NCBI GenBank assembly: GCA_030765055.1
Contig: CM060950.1
Coordinates: forward strand, 279,007,868 to 279,071,867
DNA: 64,000 nt
DNA from: Mantis religiosa
Lineage: Eukaryota; Arthropoda; Insecta; Mantodea; Mantidae
Reading direction: 5' to 3'
Position numbers and translations under genes: made by a program. Under the pieces are notes generated by a model, which made no database searches, was not told where the DNA came from, and saw nothing but the letters and a program-made list of their open reading frames with translations. Positions 43,031 through 56,282 of this stretch are shown here, in pieces. Position 1 is the stretch's first letter; each line of letters begins with the position of its first letter.

Positions 43031-43773
43031 TCAAATGCTGCTTATAGGTGATGGGGTCTTCCGCACGGCTTTCTCCAGTTTGTCCCGTACTGCTCCTATG
43101 TGATTAAGATCCGTGGACTGATGGTGTGGATGCAGTACATGAGGACAGTTGTAAAGTAGCCATAGCTGCACAATGTGGGACGCATGCTTCGGATCATTAT
43201 CCTGATAAAATAAGTAGGTGTCCAAAATACCCATTATTTCATCACTTTGTTTTAAATTTTGTTGTAATAGTCTAAGATAGACTTCCTTGTTCATGGTTGT
43301 GTCTATGAACACCAGTTTTTCCACCCCCGTAGAGGAAATACAGCACCATACCATTACACTCCCTCCGCCGTGTTTGAATGCGCTCCTCTAGCTCCTGGTT
43401 TGGTTTCCTCCACATAACCACCCTGACATCGGAACCAGCAAGGTTGTATTTGCTTTCGTCACAAAAAATAACTTGGTTCCACCAATTGGCTGTCCTGTTA
43501 CCAGTGTTTGGCAAATTGTAATCGCTTCCTTTTATTCTTGCTGGAAATGTATGGCTTTTTTCTGGCTACGCGGCCATTAAACTCTTGTTTTCGCATGGCC
43601 TTGCTGACCGTTTCAGGGCTGTCAGTCCCAGTTCTTCCTGAATCTCAGCGCAAATCAACAGAGCACGTATACGCGGAATCCGTTTTACTTTCCGCATAAT
43701 ATAAGGCTCCTGTCTATCGGTTAGAAGCTTTGGTCGCCCAGGCTTTGCTCGGGATTCAATTCTGTCTTCATAC
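43031..43773 (-). pseudogene. Tc1-type transposase, main C-terminal part
   Basis: Reading from 43773 on the minus strand: YEDRIESRAKPGRPKLL (the GRPK AT-hook-like linker), then VKRIPRIRALLICAEIQEE. Then comes NQVIFCDESKYNLAGSD (first catalytic Asp), MVWCCISSTGVEKLVFID, and LFYQDNDPKHASH (second Asp). The last block reads STDLNHIGAVRDKL where active relatives have PDLNPIE.VWD, so the catalytic Glu position is Gly. At least two frameshifts separate these pieces. The N-terminus lies beyond the gypsy element at 56144-56282. Confidence 0.83.
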
Positions 43774-44489
43774 CGTTGCATGTATAGGCTGAGCTAGATT
43801 TGGAAATTTCGGTTATCATTATTCTGTAACATGTATTGATTCTGACACAAATGTAGGTATGTCAAGCGTAAATATCTGCTGACTGGCAAAACATGTACTT
43901 TGGACTGTTGGCTTAGTGAAATAATTCACAGGTGACCTAAACTTGTTTTGCTGACCAAAAGAAATAATTGTTAAGTAGGTCAGTACAGGCTTAAACATTC
44001 TCTCAATGATGTAAACGGTATGGTGCAAAACTAACAGTGGGGATCACTGAATTGACTTTTTGGTAGGACCCCTATTTAAGCCTGGTTGAGTTAGCCCTCG
44101 GGGGAGAAACGTCGCAGGAATGTCAGAGCAGACTTTATGTTGGTCTCTGTGAGAATCAACAAAAGTTAATTTAAAAGTGTTACTACGAGTACGATAGCCA
44201 GCCGGTCTCAGCACATCATACATATTTAGATTGCCCAGCCATACAAACAACACATCTCCAAAGGTAAAGTTATATCAAGTTATTATGTCATTAAATATTA
44301 CGAAAGCACCCCTGATCTTTTCCAGACTCAGAGAGTGCCCTGTATAAATGCTAGACGTCCTTGAAATAGAGTTATTCAGTTTAGTTTGACCTATATGTTT
44401 CCTTTATTCTACCACCTCAATAGCTACATGCCCAGTTGTAGATTAGGTTTGTAAGTCTCTCCTCCCCCTTACAACCCTCGTATGCAACA
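43774..44489 (+). repeat. 5' LTR of the large gypsy element
   Basis: 716 bp, matching 55425-56139 with scattered differences and small indels, so the insertion is not very recent. It ends ATGCAACA and is followed by TGTGGCGGTGGCGTCCGG, where the primer-binding site should be; I could not assign the tRNA. Confidence 0.92.
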
Positions 44490-45192
44490 TGTGGCGGTGG
44501 CGTCCGGTTTCTACCACCCTTAAGGTCAGAAATATGGTTTCGATCCCTGTACCTCCAAACCCCCTACCTTTATACAACTTATGGCGGAGTGCCAGGGTTT
44601 GCATTTGCAAATTTAGATAACGGTCCCGGTACCTTGTGTATTTTAATTTAGCATCCGACTACGGTACCAAGCTCCATAACATTTTGTTTTTTCCTTTTGA
44701 TAATTATGTCTTCCCCACCCCCACCCCCCAGTATACCCAGTTCCGTAACTTGTGATTTTTTTAGCTATCAAATTGTTCTTGAACATTACATTTTTCTACA
44801 GTTAGTTATTATTACTTTATTATAAGATGCCTATACTTCTACAATGTTAAAGGTGACAGATAGTGTTAACACATTTACTATTGTAATTCCTAGTATCAGA
44901 ATTTTTGTTATGCAAACTTTAAATTCAGATATTTGAATTTGTTGGTGACATAATCATATCTTACTTTCAGCAGAGTGCATTTTATTCTTGTTTCTTCCCA
45001 GAATGTGTATAGAATACTGACATATAGTTTTCTTTCAGGTGCATTATTGTTGTATTTTTATTTGTATGGTTTAATACTTTCATGTTATTTTGCATTGCCA
45101 CACATGTTAGTTGTTGTGTTACTACAATTTACATTACTTTTGGTTTCAATAATTCCTGTGGGTGCCTCTATTTCTTATTTCACCATCCTTAT
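44490..45192 (+). other. Leader between 5' LTR and gag
   Basis: About 700 bp of non-coding, C/T-rich then AT-rich leader. A frame with hydrophobic residues (44975-45232) overlaps gag's start but is probably accidental. Confidence 0.6.
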
Positions 45193-46500
45193 ATGGATCT
45201 GTCCTCCAAGTTCCCAAGTAATCGCCCCGTGAGTCTGGAAATTCATAAACTCATTAGGGAACATCAATTATCATTAGACAACTCAGTTCAAGCGTATGCC
45301 CTAGCTGTCCACGACATTATGGTAGTTTGCTCGGATGTCATAGATCTTTGGAAATCTATGCATAAAATTAACCAAAGAAGTAGTCGTCGACTCCGAAAGT
45401 TAAAACCCATCCAATACTTTATTGAGAGACCAAGAAGTTTAAGCGTATGAGACTTGACTGAAACTTCCTCTAAATTACAGACCTCCCACACCCTTTCAAA
45501 TTCATCCTCTACTTCGTCGTTAGACGACGCCATCATGACCACTTCAGTACCTCCGGTCGACCCCTCAACTCGAGAAGACTTAAACACTAAGCCTTCCAGA
45601 TTATCAATGATGCCGTATGCACGCCCGTTTATTGACCCTGGCGTGTTTGAAGGCAGACTAGGACAAGACATTTTTTCTTAACTCTACAATTTCTACACAA
45701 TTGCCACAGCGAATGGGTGGAATGTACACGCAAAAACACAATATTTACCATGTTACTTACGTGGCGCCCCAGCCAATTGGTTTAAAGCATTTGCTCCCCG
45801 ACATACACAATATACCTGGACAGACTTAAGGTCCGCCTTACAACAAGCTTTTGTGGCAGCAGCATACGAAGACGTGGTAGAATGTCAGCTTAGGCTAAGA
45901 ATGCAAGATTTGGCCGAGCCTGTAGAACAGTATAACTATGATGTTCTAGCCCTATGTGATTAAGTGAACCCCAATATGACAGAGAGAGAACGCTTACGTT
46001 ATGTTACCCGCGGGCTTAAACCATCCTTACTGGAGCAAGTGCTCCCTGCAAACCCACAGACTGTAAATGACCTAATCACATTTGTCCGTAGGATAGAAAC
46101 AGCTAGATATCTGGCAGGACAACGTGGTGACTTAATGCAGAGACCAACATCGAGACCTGTTTCAGCCATTAACGATGCCAATGCATCAGATCCCATTGAA
46201 ACGTTGACTGAAGCCGTACAAACATTACAAAAAAAATACAAACACTTCAATTTTCACACAATGACAGACATAGTACATCACCTCGTGTGTCAGGATCAAT
46301 GACCCCTGGACACGTTCGCGGTACTAACTTTGGTAATCACTTTGCACGTGGCTCTTACAAAAACGCGGAACTAATTTTTCTGGGAGACCCCCTAATGCTA
46401 AACAAAATATCAGTTGGCAAATAAACAGTAGAAAAGCTGATGGACAACCTGTTTGTTTTGCATGCCACCGACAAGGTCATACAGCGATAAATTGCACACT
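45193..46500 (+). pseudogene. Gypsy gag with CCHC zinc knuckle
   Basis: The start is the ATG at 45193 (MDLSSKFPSNRPVSLEIHK). One frame runs to 46302 with three in-frame stops (45448, 45679, 45961). It includes the retrotransposon Gag core: CYLRGAPANWFKAFA, WTDLRSALQQAFVA, RLRMQDLAEPVEQYNYD and ERLRYVTRGLKPSL. After a frameshift, a single knuckle CFACHRQGHTAINC (CX2CX4HX4C) lies at about 46454-46495. Gag would form the particle and bind genomic RNA. The many conserved words despite three stops indicate decay by point mutation rather than large deletion. Confidence 0.85.
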
Positions 46501-46548
46501 TAGGCAAAGTCCCCCAAACGGGCAAGGGACGCCACGGCAGTAAAGTCG

Positions 46549-47130
46549 GTGGCGCCAATAAAAACTAATATTCCAGATTTTACAGTTGCACATATTCGGC
46601 CTATGAATGTACTTACGACTCAGGATATTACATCTAAAAACCAACCGGTTAGCATATTGTTTGACACCGGCAGTGCCGTTAGCATAGTGAATGAACGTTT
46701 CGTAACGTCATTCGTACTTCCAATATCTAATAGTTTGCTCCTTCGCACAGCAGACAACAAATTACTAGACGTTGGTCATTCGACCCAGTTTCAGTGTCAA
46801 CTTGCAGGAGTACAATTTACAGAAGAATTACTAGTGGCACGAGAGTTCGCTCACAACCTTCTGTTAGGAATGCGCTTTTTAAACAAATATCAAGCTCTTA
46901 TTAATTTAGCTTCTTACGATATAACGCTTAAGACATCTGACGATAGCACAGTAAATATACACTATGGCGAGAAACAAAACTGTCACTTGTCTCAGATTAC
47001 AATTGAACCAGAACAGGACACTGACACTGTACCTAAGGCATATTGTACACAGGACACTCGTATACCTCCTTTCACTTCCATGAACGTACCAGTAAAATTA
47101 ATCTTGATAAACCAGGAACAATTTTGTTAG
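46549..47130 (+). pseudogene. Gypsy aspartic protease region of pol
   Basis: The frame of 193 codons is back in the gag frame. It contains ILFDTGSAVSIV, the active-site DTGS of retropepsins, followed by a flap region and LLLGMRFLNKYQALI. The latter is the hydrophobic-hydrophobic-Gly motif, in which gypsy elements usually have LLGxDFL. The enzyme would cut the Gag-Pol polyprotein. The frame ends at a stop at 47128; an overlapping frame continues the conserved region, so a frameshift separates it from RT. Confidence 0.85.
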
Positions 47131-47394
47131 AACCCAGAGACTCTATTATGCAAAAGGAATGTTTACAAATTTCACCTATCTTATTTGATAATGCAGGACA
47201 ATGTTCACTACCAGTACATAACAATACTGCTGAACCAAAAGTTATTTTTGCTAGAACAACCCTTGCCAATGCTTATGAAGTAGCCCTTATACAGGCTTCT
47301 AATTGGTCTTCTACAGATTCCCAACACATCGAGCTTAAAACGCTAAATTTAACGTTAATTCACAACTCACTTTCGAACAGAAATCTCAAATGAC

Positions 47395-48290
47395 TAGTTT
47401 ATTACAGAAATACCGTTATGGCTTTGCTACAAAGTTGCAAGAATTAGGTTAAACTGATATAGGAGAATTTAAAATAGAAGGCACAGATGAAACACCCATA
47501 AAACAAAAACCATATCGTGTATCTCATGCTCAAAGGGAAATCATAGATTCCCAAATTTAAGAAATGCTGGATGCCAGGATTATTCGAGGATCCCATAGTA
47601 CCTAGAGTTCACCCGTGGTCTTAGTTAAAAATAAAAGTGGTGAAATGAGATTTTGTATAGATTATCGGAAGCTTAATGTAGTTACAAATACAACTTCCTA
47701 CCCCCCAACCCCTCATAGATGATTTGCTTAGTTACTTAGGCAACTCAAAATGGTATTGCAGTTTGGATTTGTTAAGCGCATATTTCAAGTTTCTGTTGAT
47801 GAGAAAAGCAAGAAGTGTACAAGCTTCGTTACAAGTTCTTCCCAATATGAGTTTAACAGACTAAGCTTTGGACTTGCTAATGCCCCTAGGTTTTTCTCAG
47901 AAATTTCTGGTAAATTATTGGGTGATCTTTGTGATAAAAAAGCTTTAGTCTATTTAGATGACATTGTTGTTTTCGCTCCAACATTTCATGAATTATTAAC
48001 AAATTTAGAAGAAGTCTTTCGTCAACTATGTAAACATAACTTCAAACTAAAACCAGAAAAAAGTTTTTTTGGTATGTAAAAATAAAATTATTAGGCTTTG
48101 AAGTATCCGCTAAGGGTATAGAACCAGACAATGATAAATTACGAGCTATTCAAAATTTGCCAGTTCCTAAGACTATTCGTGACGTTAGAAAAGTACTTGG
48201 TTTATTTAGCTTCTATAGACGTTTTGTCCCGAATTTTGCTTCTATTCTTCACCCCTTCATGAAATAACTCGGAAAAACAAGGCTTTTGAG
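47395..48290 (+). pseudogene. Gypsy reverse transcriptase region of pol
   Basis: RT motifs are readable over several frames: KQKPYRVSHAQREII, IIRGSHST-stop-SSPVVLVKNKSG, RFCIDYRKLN, then CSLDLLSAYFQV with the first catalytic Asp. RLSFGLANAPRFF follows, then LVYLDDIVVFAPT with the YLDD box intact. The stretch KPEKSFFGM and a stop follow near 48077, and a shifted frame continues the connection domain. Frameshifts near 47700-47760 and 48080 and single stops inactivate it, although catalytic residues are preserved. Confidence 0.87.
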
Positions 48291-48856
48291 TGGACAGCAA
48301 CGCAACAAGACTCATTCGATAAATTAAAACAGTTACTTACAACTGCCCCAGTGCTAGCTCACTACCAACCTGGAGCCTATTCAGAAATTCATACTGATGC
48401 ATCTACGTCAGGAATTGGTTGCGCTCTATTGCAACGCATAGATGGCGAATTGCATTCAATTGCTTACTGTTCACGTTCTCTAAACAAGCATGAAAAAATT
48501 ACAGTATCTCTGAACTACAATTGCTAGCTATAGTATACGGCCTAAAACATTTTAGACCATATATTTATGGCTTCCCCGTCAATGTTGTAAGTGATCATCA
48601 TTCCCTTTGCTATCTTCGTAATTTAAAAGACATTACAGGAAGACTAGCACGTTGGGCATTAAAACTACAGGAATATGATTATTCCATCATTTATAAATTA
48701 GGTGCAAAACACACGAACGCAGACGCTCTTTCCCGTTTTCCAGTGGATAAACCCAACCCTTATTTAGTGGAACAATTGGACGACTTGCCAACTTGTCTAT
48801 TAACACCAGTTCAAGTAGCAATTGAACAAAGAGCTGATCTAAGCTGCTACCCCTAA
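48291..48856 (+). pseudogene. Gypsy RNase H region of pol
   Basis: The shifted frame gives AHYQPGAYSEIHTDASTSGI (first Asp). After a frame change come LQLLAIVYGLKHFRPYIYG (catalytic Glu region), NVVSDHHSLCYL (Asp), and a tail KLGAKHTNADALSRFP. One frameshift near 48505 is visible. This domain follows RT directly, as in other Ty3/gypsy elements. Confidence 0.85.
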
Positions 48857-48864
48857 TAACTACG

Positions 48865-50060
48865 TTGGAAAATCCCCAAACCGGCTCACCTAAGTCACAA
48901 CGACGGGCAAAAACCTATACTTTAAAATCAGGAGTCCTGTACCGCAAAAATGCAGGACGTTCAGGGCTTTTGCACTTATTGGTCATCCCTGATCAGCTGA
49001 AACACGAAATCCTAATTTCGTGTCACTCAGATCCTCTGTCAGGACACATGGGATTCCAGAAAACTTTTACAAAAATCCACTCCAGATATTACTGGCTTGG
49101 GATGAAGAAAGACATTGAAAAATACGTCCGCAAATGCCAATTTTGCCAGGGGCGAAAAGGGTTGACAAATGTTAAACCAGCTGTCTTTTACAGCCAACTC
49201 CCGTTAATAATGTCTCAGAACGCTTTGGCATTGACCTCATCGGTCCGATCCATCGTTCCAAGCAGGGTAACACTATGATTGTTTTAGCAACAGAATACTT
49301 TACAAAATGGGTAGAAGCTCGTGCTATTCCTAAAGGTTCTGTAGAGCACGTAGCTAAATTTGTGTTAGAGCAAATTATCTGTCGGCACGGTTCCCCTGCC
49401 GAGCTCTTAATTGATAGAGGTACTGTGTTTCTAAGTGATGTAATGAAACACCTTTTAAAGACCCTGGGCGTGCACCCGTCATTTACCACGGCCTATCACC
49501 CAGCTTGCAACGGACTTAAAGAACGTGCTAAACAGACTGTAATCAATATGCTGTCACATTACGTTTCAACTGACCAAAAGGATTGGGACACAGCACTCCC
49601 ACATGTCATCTTTGCCTATAATACGAGTAAACAAGAAAATACAGGAAAATCGCCCTTCTTCCTCTTGTATCGACGCAATCCCACCCTTTCTAACGAAGTT
49701 CAACTAAAATACACCACGGACAAACCCTTTGTCCAAACTACACAGAAACACATTCAGATAGCTCGTCAGCTAGCTAAGGATAGGATCAGGCAAAAAGAAA
49801 TTAATTACAAAAAATATTTGACAGAAAAAGACGCACCATTAAATTTCAACCCTGACAATTAGTAAAAGTATTCACCCCAGCTAGGATGAAAAACAAAACG
49901 ACCAAACTGCTACATCGTTATCATGGGCCATTTCGCATTGTGGAACAATCAAGTCCCCTGAACTATTGCATTAAAAATGTTACTGGTCGAAAAAATATGA
50001 TAGTATCATACACGTATCAAGACTACATCCCTATTATGCACCTTAATAATTTATTGATAT
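48865..50060 (+). pseudogene. Gypsy integrase with H2C2 and GPF-type C-terminus
   Basis: The zinc-binding H2C2 domain is complete: HSDPLSGHMGFQKTF ... YYWL ... CQFCQG. The first catalytic Asp lies in a frame reading FGIDLIGPIH near 49220, out of phase with its neighbours. The second is in LLIDRGTVFLS and the Glu in GLKERAKQT, within a stretch where active relatives read NGLVER. FAYNTSKQENTGKSPFFLLY follows. After a stop at 49862, 49886 on reads LHRYHGPFRIVEQ, a GPF/GPY-type module, ending near 50050. Frameshifts near 49200-49275 and the stop make it inactive. Confidence 0.87.
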
Positions 50061-53000
50061 ATTTATTTATAGAGTACCTGTCACAATTTCATTACAATTA
50101 CTTTAAGATTGAGCACGCAGTATTACAGCCTATATGATTAGAATGAAAGCCAACCAGGGAAGAAAAAAAAGAAACAAACAAATGTTTTCAGGTCTGTCTA
50201 TCTCTATCTTTCTTCCCTCGCATGTGTTCAAATGTTTTTTTTTGTCTATTCTCTTTCTCGTAGATAGTTCACCACAACAAATCCAATATGGTTTTCCACT
50301 ACTTTTGCAATATTTTATATGAATTCTCATTCAATAAAATGATTTTATTATTAATCTGAATTCCTTAAATTCCTAGCAATCCACATAACCTTGTGTGCTT
50401 AAAATATATCCTGGAAAAGACACATACACACATTACTTATAGTTATTTAACGCATTTATTCTTGTCAGTCTCCCGTAATCTTTTAAACAAATTCCCTTCT
50501 AAAATGTTATAATAATTCAACAAACAAAAAAGGGACAAAAGAAACAATTATGACTGTGTTCCGAACAGAAAATACTATTATTAATTATAACTCCTAGAAA
50601 CAACACTAGAATATTTTCAAGTTCCTTTCCAGCTCTTAAAATCCTCAACGTAAATGTATTATTTTAATAACACCAACTTTAAGCCTTCATGATAAAATTT
50701 TCAAAACACAATTACATGTTAAGTTAACATAATTTCCTTTCATTCCAATGTTAAGTAAACAATGACTCTCTTCTTACGTCTTCGTATTTACAGCTAATTA
50801 CATAATATTAAACATTGTTTATGAATATGCTAAGCTCATAAAGTCAGCGATCATGACACACCGGGCTTCAAAATCTTAATTTCGCTTCAAATAAAATAAT
50901 ACTCCATATTTGGCATATTATCTCGCTTGTTTTTGTTAATATAATCTCTCCAAATACAAAATAATATTTAAACTTCTCTAAACTGCACTTAATTAATTAG
51001 TGACGATTCTATTTCAAGTTGAAACTTCAGTGCAAATCATAAATTTGTTTCAATATGTTTTACTCACCTTTCCCACGGCTAAGACCTAATCCATTAGTAA
51101 ACTCGCACCTTTTTATTCCGAATATACACGTCTAGCTTTTGCTTTAGATCATATTCACCATATCCAAACAACTATAATTTCCACCCAATAACACGCTTTT
51201 CCTTCCAAATAACACATATTTCCTCTTTGCCGTTACCTATTTAACGACTTTTCCGTATATAATTTTAACTAATTACGCGAAGCATAAAAGATTATTTATT
51301 TACTACATCCCAGAAAGACAGTGCAAAACCTAATGGCATTAGTTCTGTGTATCAGCGTCTATCGGTGTGATAGTGCTGATTTGTTTATTCCCACACCATC
51401 TTCTGCAGACACCAGCTTACTTAGCACGTCCGGTGCAACGCGTGTATACTTCTTACCAACATAACATGACCAAGCTTAGACAATGGACTTAGTATATTCC
51501 TATTTACTGTCCGTGAATCTACCTGATATCGATAACTAATTATTGTTAGGCAATTTTTATGTATTAACGTTATAAATACATCATCTCTGCTTAAAGAGGA
51601 AGCCTGCATAAGCTAGGTTATTTGGCGCAGTGGTGTATTACCGATTACGTCCATTCATTATTTCACGAAAATAACCCCCTCAAATGACATTTTTACACAG
51701 GCTTAATTCCCGACAGTCTGTTCCTAATTTCTTTTGAAACGCATTCCCGCTTTATACCGCTTATAACATGAAAGGTTTTCCCGTTCGTAACGATTCTTTT
51801 TCTTTTCAAGAAGAATCTGTTGTTGTTTTCTTTACTTTGAGTTGGAAAGATATTCAAACGGTACTTTCTGTAAACTTCTTAGTTTTCCAAGCTATTTCTT
51901 TTCCTAACATGTCTACGCCGGAAGTTATCTCAACGCTTGTTTGGGAACTGCTGACATAGCAAGTCAGATTACATATGCAACAGCAAAATCACACTTTGAC
52001 AATTAAAATATACTTTGTACACGGTACGAATTTCTTCGCTGCTAAGAATGTTATACAATTGTAACCCTTCTTATTATAGTCTTAATAAAAATTCAAACTC
52101 CAACTTCAAGCTTTAATACGCCTATCTTTTGCTATCACCATAGTAAAAACACCTCTTTTAACGCATTTTATTCCCCTCCATGCTTTTAAAAATATACCAG
52201 TGGTACTCCTTGTTTTTCATTATAAATCAGTTCAATTTGACCTAACATTCTCTGTGATTAAGTTATAAGTTATGATCGTTCTAACCAAATGCTTAGGATT
52301 TGTTAAGATAATGTATGTTTGTAGTACCCTTTGGCCTTAAGAACAACCGCGAGTCGTTCTTAGAGGCTATTATTGTTTATAGATTCTATTAGTAATGTGT
52401 TCTGTTCCGAATCCATTGCAAGATTTTCGGAGACAGTTTTAGTGAATATGTATGCATATACTAAGGTATCTTCAAGTTTCAAGATTTCAAACTATAAGAT
52501 TTTTTTTGTATGAACGACAGAGATTACATCCCTTGGTGCTCGCGAGACTCTTAGGTTGTGTATGCCTCTCATGTTGATGTGATATAGATAAAGCTGTTAT
52601 AATATAAAAAGGGATTCTTTTCGCGCAAGTGATTTTCCCTATAAACATTGCCAAGTTAAAGCTATATAATTACTGATCAGTTTAAATAAATAAGTTGTGA
52701 AGACAAAATAGCATTAATGTTTATGTATGAGTGACGACTGCGCAGTATGTATGTGAAGTTTTGTGCTATGGAGGGAAGGCGTCCCCCTTCATTAGCTTAT
52801 AATAAAGTATGATTTTGAATAGTGCAACTGAATAGAGATAACCACAAATCCTAAGACCATATAAGAAACTGTATTAGCTATGATGATTGAAGAGCAAACT
52901 CAATAATTGACTCAAATCATGTGATAAGAAAAGCAGAGAATTTTTTTAACTAAGGTGTTACCTAAGGTTCTAAGTCATAGAATTCAGCTATGTTTCCCCA

Positions 53001-55410
53001 ATTCACCTTTAAGTATTGATAAAGAAACCCATGACTTATATTTATTATCTGTCAAAGCAGACTGATGAACTTCATGTAATTATCGTAGTATGCTATTCTA
53101 AGGGTACTTCCTCTTACACCAGTCAGTTTCTCCATCATTTATGGAACTCTTTTAGCGGGCAACACATAACTCAAATACATCCTTTGACAATGTTCATTAT
53201 GGATCTGAGACATGACCGATGACTAAGATTAAACTAATCGTTATATCAAGTTCTGTTTACAGGTCACAGCACGATGAGATCTATAACCTACAAATCCCCT
53301 CCCTTTCTTTTGCTATTACCCATAATTACCATGGTATAAAAGCATGCCTAAATTTGTTAGGGATTAATAAGAAAGAGAAGACTTAATTATTTTCAATTAA
53401 CATTTCATTTATAAGACAACCAAATGCACTGTAATTTAATACTTGTTTTTAACATCCAGTGACAGTAGAGTACGTCATATCTCTGGATAATAAGATCGAT
53501 ATTGCTTATCGATATCTTTGATCACACTTTTTTGCGAAAAGAAGAAAAGAAGCATTATACCTCCTGTTTAAACAATCAGTGCTAAACCAGCAAATCTCAG
53601 AGTTATTTTTGCTATATTTTTGTAAAAAGATAAAGTCATAGGATATCCTTATAGATTGTAAGATGATTATATCAATGTGACCTCAATTACCATGTATTAT
53701 GAAGGTATGTTATGTAACTCTAGAAACAAGTACTCCAGTATCATTAAGACTCATGGTAACAAAATAGAAAGACATGGCTAACTCAGATATTTGACTTATT
53801 TTATGACAACAGTAGACATTTGTTAGGCCTAGGTCTAATCCAGTATATAGGTGCTATTATGGCAAGTCATTAGACATGATCTTTGTAAATAATATCCGAT
53901 AATTTATAGCAAGTAATACTCATTAAATGAACTCCATTTTTCTTTAGCTAAATTGTTATCAATATTACTACTAATTATGTATAACTCAACTGTATGATGG
54001 TTTTATGAAGAATACTTGTAATTTATTCCAAGTTTATCACTAATATGTAAACAACTAAATTTAAGTGGAACATCTATGAAGTTTCCATAGGTTATTTGCT
54101 TATGTTATTCAGCCATAAGGCAAACATAAAATTTCATTTTTGTTTACTCTATAAATTTTAACCAATTTTTTCTCCTTCTTCCAATAAAACTAATTAATTT
54201 TTACACATAGTTCCATGCATGATCCATTTATATTAATTATATATAACCATAATTTGTAGCTAGATATAAGAAATACTCATTTGGTAATGTGATACCTGAA
54301 AAGCCCTTTCATTTAATTATATTCCCGTGAACTTTAACCCATCCTCAGCCCATAGAAATGTTCTTATGCATCAATCCTAACTCTGGATCATTTGTTTTTC
54401 TGTTGCGACATGAATGAACAAAACACGTCGAAGCATCAGGAAACACCACCACCATAAGGAGAAAGCAGAGGAGACACCAGGGACCCTAGCAGTTACCCTT
54501 TCCTGGGAGAACCAAAGCACCCCAGGTAACCAAGTATCACATTAGGAGTGGCACTACTCGCGTGTGGAAAGGCACTTAAATCTTTCCAGAGGACCTCCAC
54601 AACTTCATGGACTCGTGGCTTTCGCTGCGAATCCCTGGGTAAAAGCCAAAGCAACTCTACCCAGCAAACTTTTACAGTGGCTCAAGTACAATAACTTATA
54701 AGTCACTCTTTCGTGTTCCCATTGACTCACCTGCAAGAACTCTGACCCAGCTGAGGTAGGCGAGTGTAAGCTAGGCGGATTATTCTAAAAACCATAAACT
54801 CCAATTTCGAACTTTCCATCGACTCTTCAGTACGGACTTTTCCAAGCAATACCAAAGAGCACCGTACGCTTGAACACGAAATCATATAAACTGCAAGCCA
54901 CAATCGAGGTTTTTCATCAGTCTCCCTGTTTTAAAAGACTAAGTACAGACTATCAAACTGGAGCAGGGAGCACATTAAACGTTTTTCTCTTTGAAGTTTA
55001 CATTACTTGTGACAGCTAGTGCCTTGTTAGACAAACTTAAAGTAGTAATTTTAACCCTTCAGAGACCAAGTGCTGTGATGTGTTTCCCAAAACTATAAAC
55101 TCATAGTGGTGGAACAGTGTGCTATTATGGAACTATGGACTTCATTCAGTGTGGGATACTTCGAAACCAATCCGCATCAAGTCATCTCCATTTCCTGTCC
55201 TCTGATTTTCTTTTTCAGGTGTTACACTTATGACTCGCCAAAAAATATGTACATGTAAATGTTTGTATTTTTCCACCTGGAAAGTATGCTCTATTGCCTA
55301 TGTGCCCAGTGCAACATTTTTGTAAGTGTAAATTATTATTTTATGTATTTAAAAATTTGTATCTCATAAATGTTACCAGTCCTTGGGATTTGCTGAAGGC
55401 AGCAAACTCT
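50061..55410. other. 5.3 kb AT-rich non-coding block between pol and 3' LTR
   Basis: No frame longer than about 85 codons and no recognised domain occurs in over 5 kb. Most of it is AT-rich. 54400-54960 is distinctly GC-richer, with words such as CACCACCACCATAAGG, yet has no clear frame. It may be a very long 3' UTR, a decayed third ORF, or other AT-rich insertions that I cannot delimit. Confidence 0.6.
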
Positions 55411-55424
55411 AGGGGATGGGGATG
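55411..55424 (+). promoter_or_regulatory. Polypurine tract of the large gypsy element
   Basis: AGGGGATGGGGA lies immediately before the 3' LTR start at 55425, where plus-strand DNA synthesis is primed. Confidence 0.8.
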
Positions 55425-56139
55425 TGTTGCATGTATAGTCTGAGCTAGATTTGGAAATTTCGGTTATCATTATTCTGTAACATGTATTGATTCTGAAACA
55501 AATGTATGTCAAGCGTAAATTCTGCTGACTGGTAAAACATGTACTTTGGACTGTTGGCTTAAGGAAATAATTCACAGATGACATAATCTTGTTTTGCTGA
55601 CCAAAAGAAATAATTGTTAAGTAGGTTAGTACAGGCTTAAACATTCTCTCAATGATGTAAACGGTGTGGTGCAAAATTAACAGTTAGTGGGAATCGCTGA
55701 ATTGACATTTTGGTAAGACCCCTATTCAAGCCTGGTTGAGTTAGCCATCGGGGAAGAAACGTTGCAGAAATGTCAGAGGAGACTTTATGTTGGTCTCTGT
55801 GAGAATCAATGAAAGTTTATGAAACAGTGTTACTACGAGTACGATAGCCAGCCGGTCTTAGCACATCATACATCTTTCGACTGCCCAGCCATACAAAGAA
55901 CACATCGCCAAAGGTAAAGTTATATCAAGTTATTATGTCATTAAATATTACCAAAGCACTCCTGATCTCTTCCAGACTCAGAGAGTGCCCTGTATAAATG
56001 CTAGACGTCCTTAAAATAGAGCTATTCAGTTTAGTTTGACATATATGTTTCCTTTATTCTGCCATCTCAATAGCTACACCCCCAGTTGTAGATTAGGTTT
56101 GTAAATCTCTCCTCCCCCTTACAACCCTCGTATGCAACA
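55425..56139 (+). repeat. 3' LTR of the large gypsy element
   Basis: 715 bp, starting TGTTGCATG and ending TATGCAACA, followed by the ATAC target duplicate. Confidence 0.93.
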
Positions 56140-56143
56140 ATAC

Positions 56144-56282
56144 TTATAGCGGTGAATTATGTCACTAATTGTACCTTTGCTAAGATTCAAAATTTCTGGT
56201 ATTTCCCCGTATGTTTTGTTCGTTTCGTAGTGATAGATCACTGTCTCTGTTCAAAGGTATTCTGCTTACCTCTGGGCCCCAT
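56144..56282 (-). pseudogene. Tc1-type transposase, N-terminal part
   Basis: The minus-strand ATG at 56282 begins MGPRGKQNTFEQR. A stop and frame change follow, then helix-turn-helix-like residues (LSKGTISDIIHRY). The last codons run into the ATAC target site, and the same protein continues at 43773 (YEDRIESRAKPGRP). The gypsy element therefore inserted inside the transposase coding region. Confidence 0.75.

Larger units (their letters stand above)
43774..56139 (+). mobile_element. Large Ty3/gypsy-type LTR retrotransposon, 12.4 kb
   Basis: Direct repeats of about 716 bp (43774-44489 and 55425-56139) flank gag-pol remnants at 45193-50060. The LTRs start TGTTGCAT (the left copy has CGTTGCAT) and end ATGCAACA, a perfect 8 bp terminal inverted pair in the right copy. 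ATAC is duplicated at 43770-43773 and 56140-56143, and the host Tc1 frame continues across the gap. A purine tract AGGGGATGGGGA lies just before the 3' LTR. Domain order is gag, CCHC, protease, RT, RNase H, integrase, which is Ty3/gypsy order. No env-like gene was recognised. Stops and frameshifts show it is no longer autonomous. Confidence 0.93.

Noticed and set aside
55336..55674. 112-codon minus-strand frame, with a partial duplicate at 43819-44028
   Set aside because: Both are the reverse strand of the gypsy LTRs, and the duplication follows from LTR identity.
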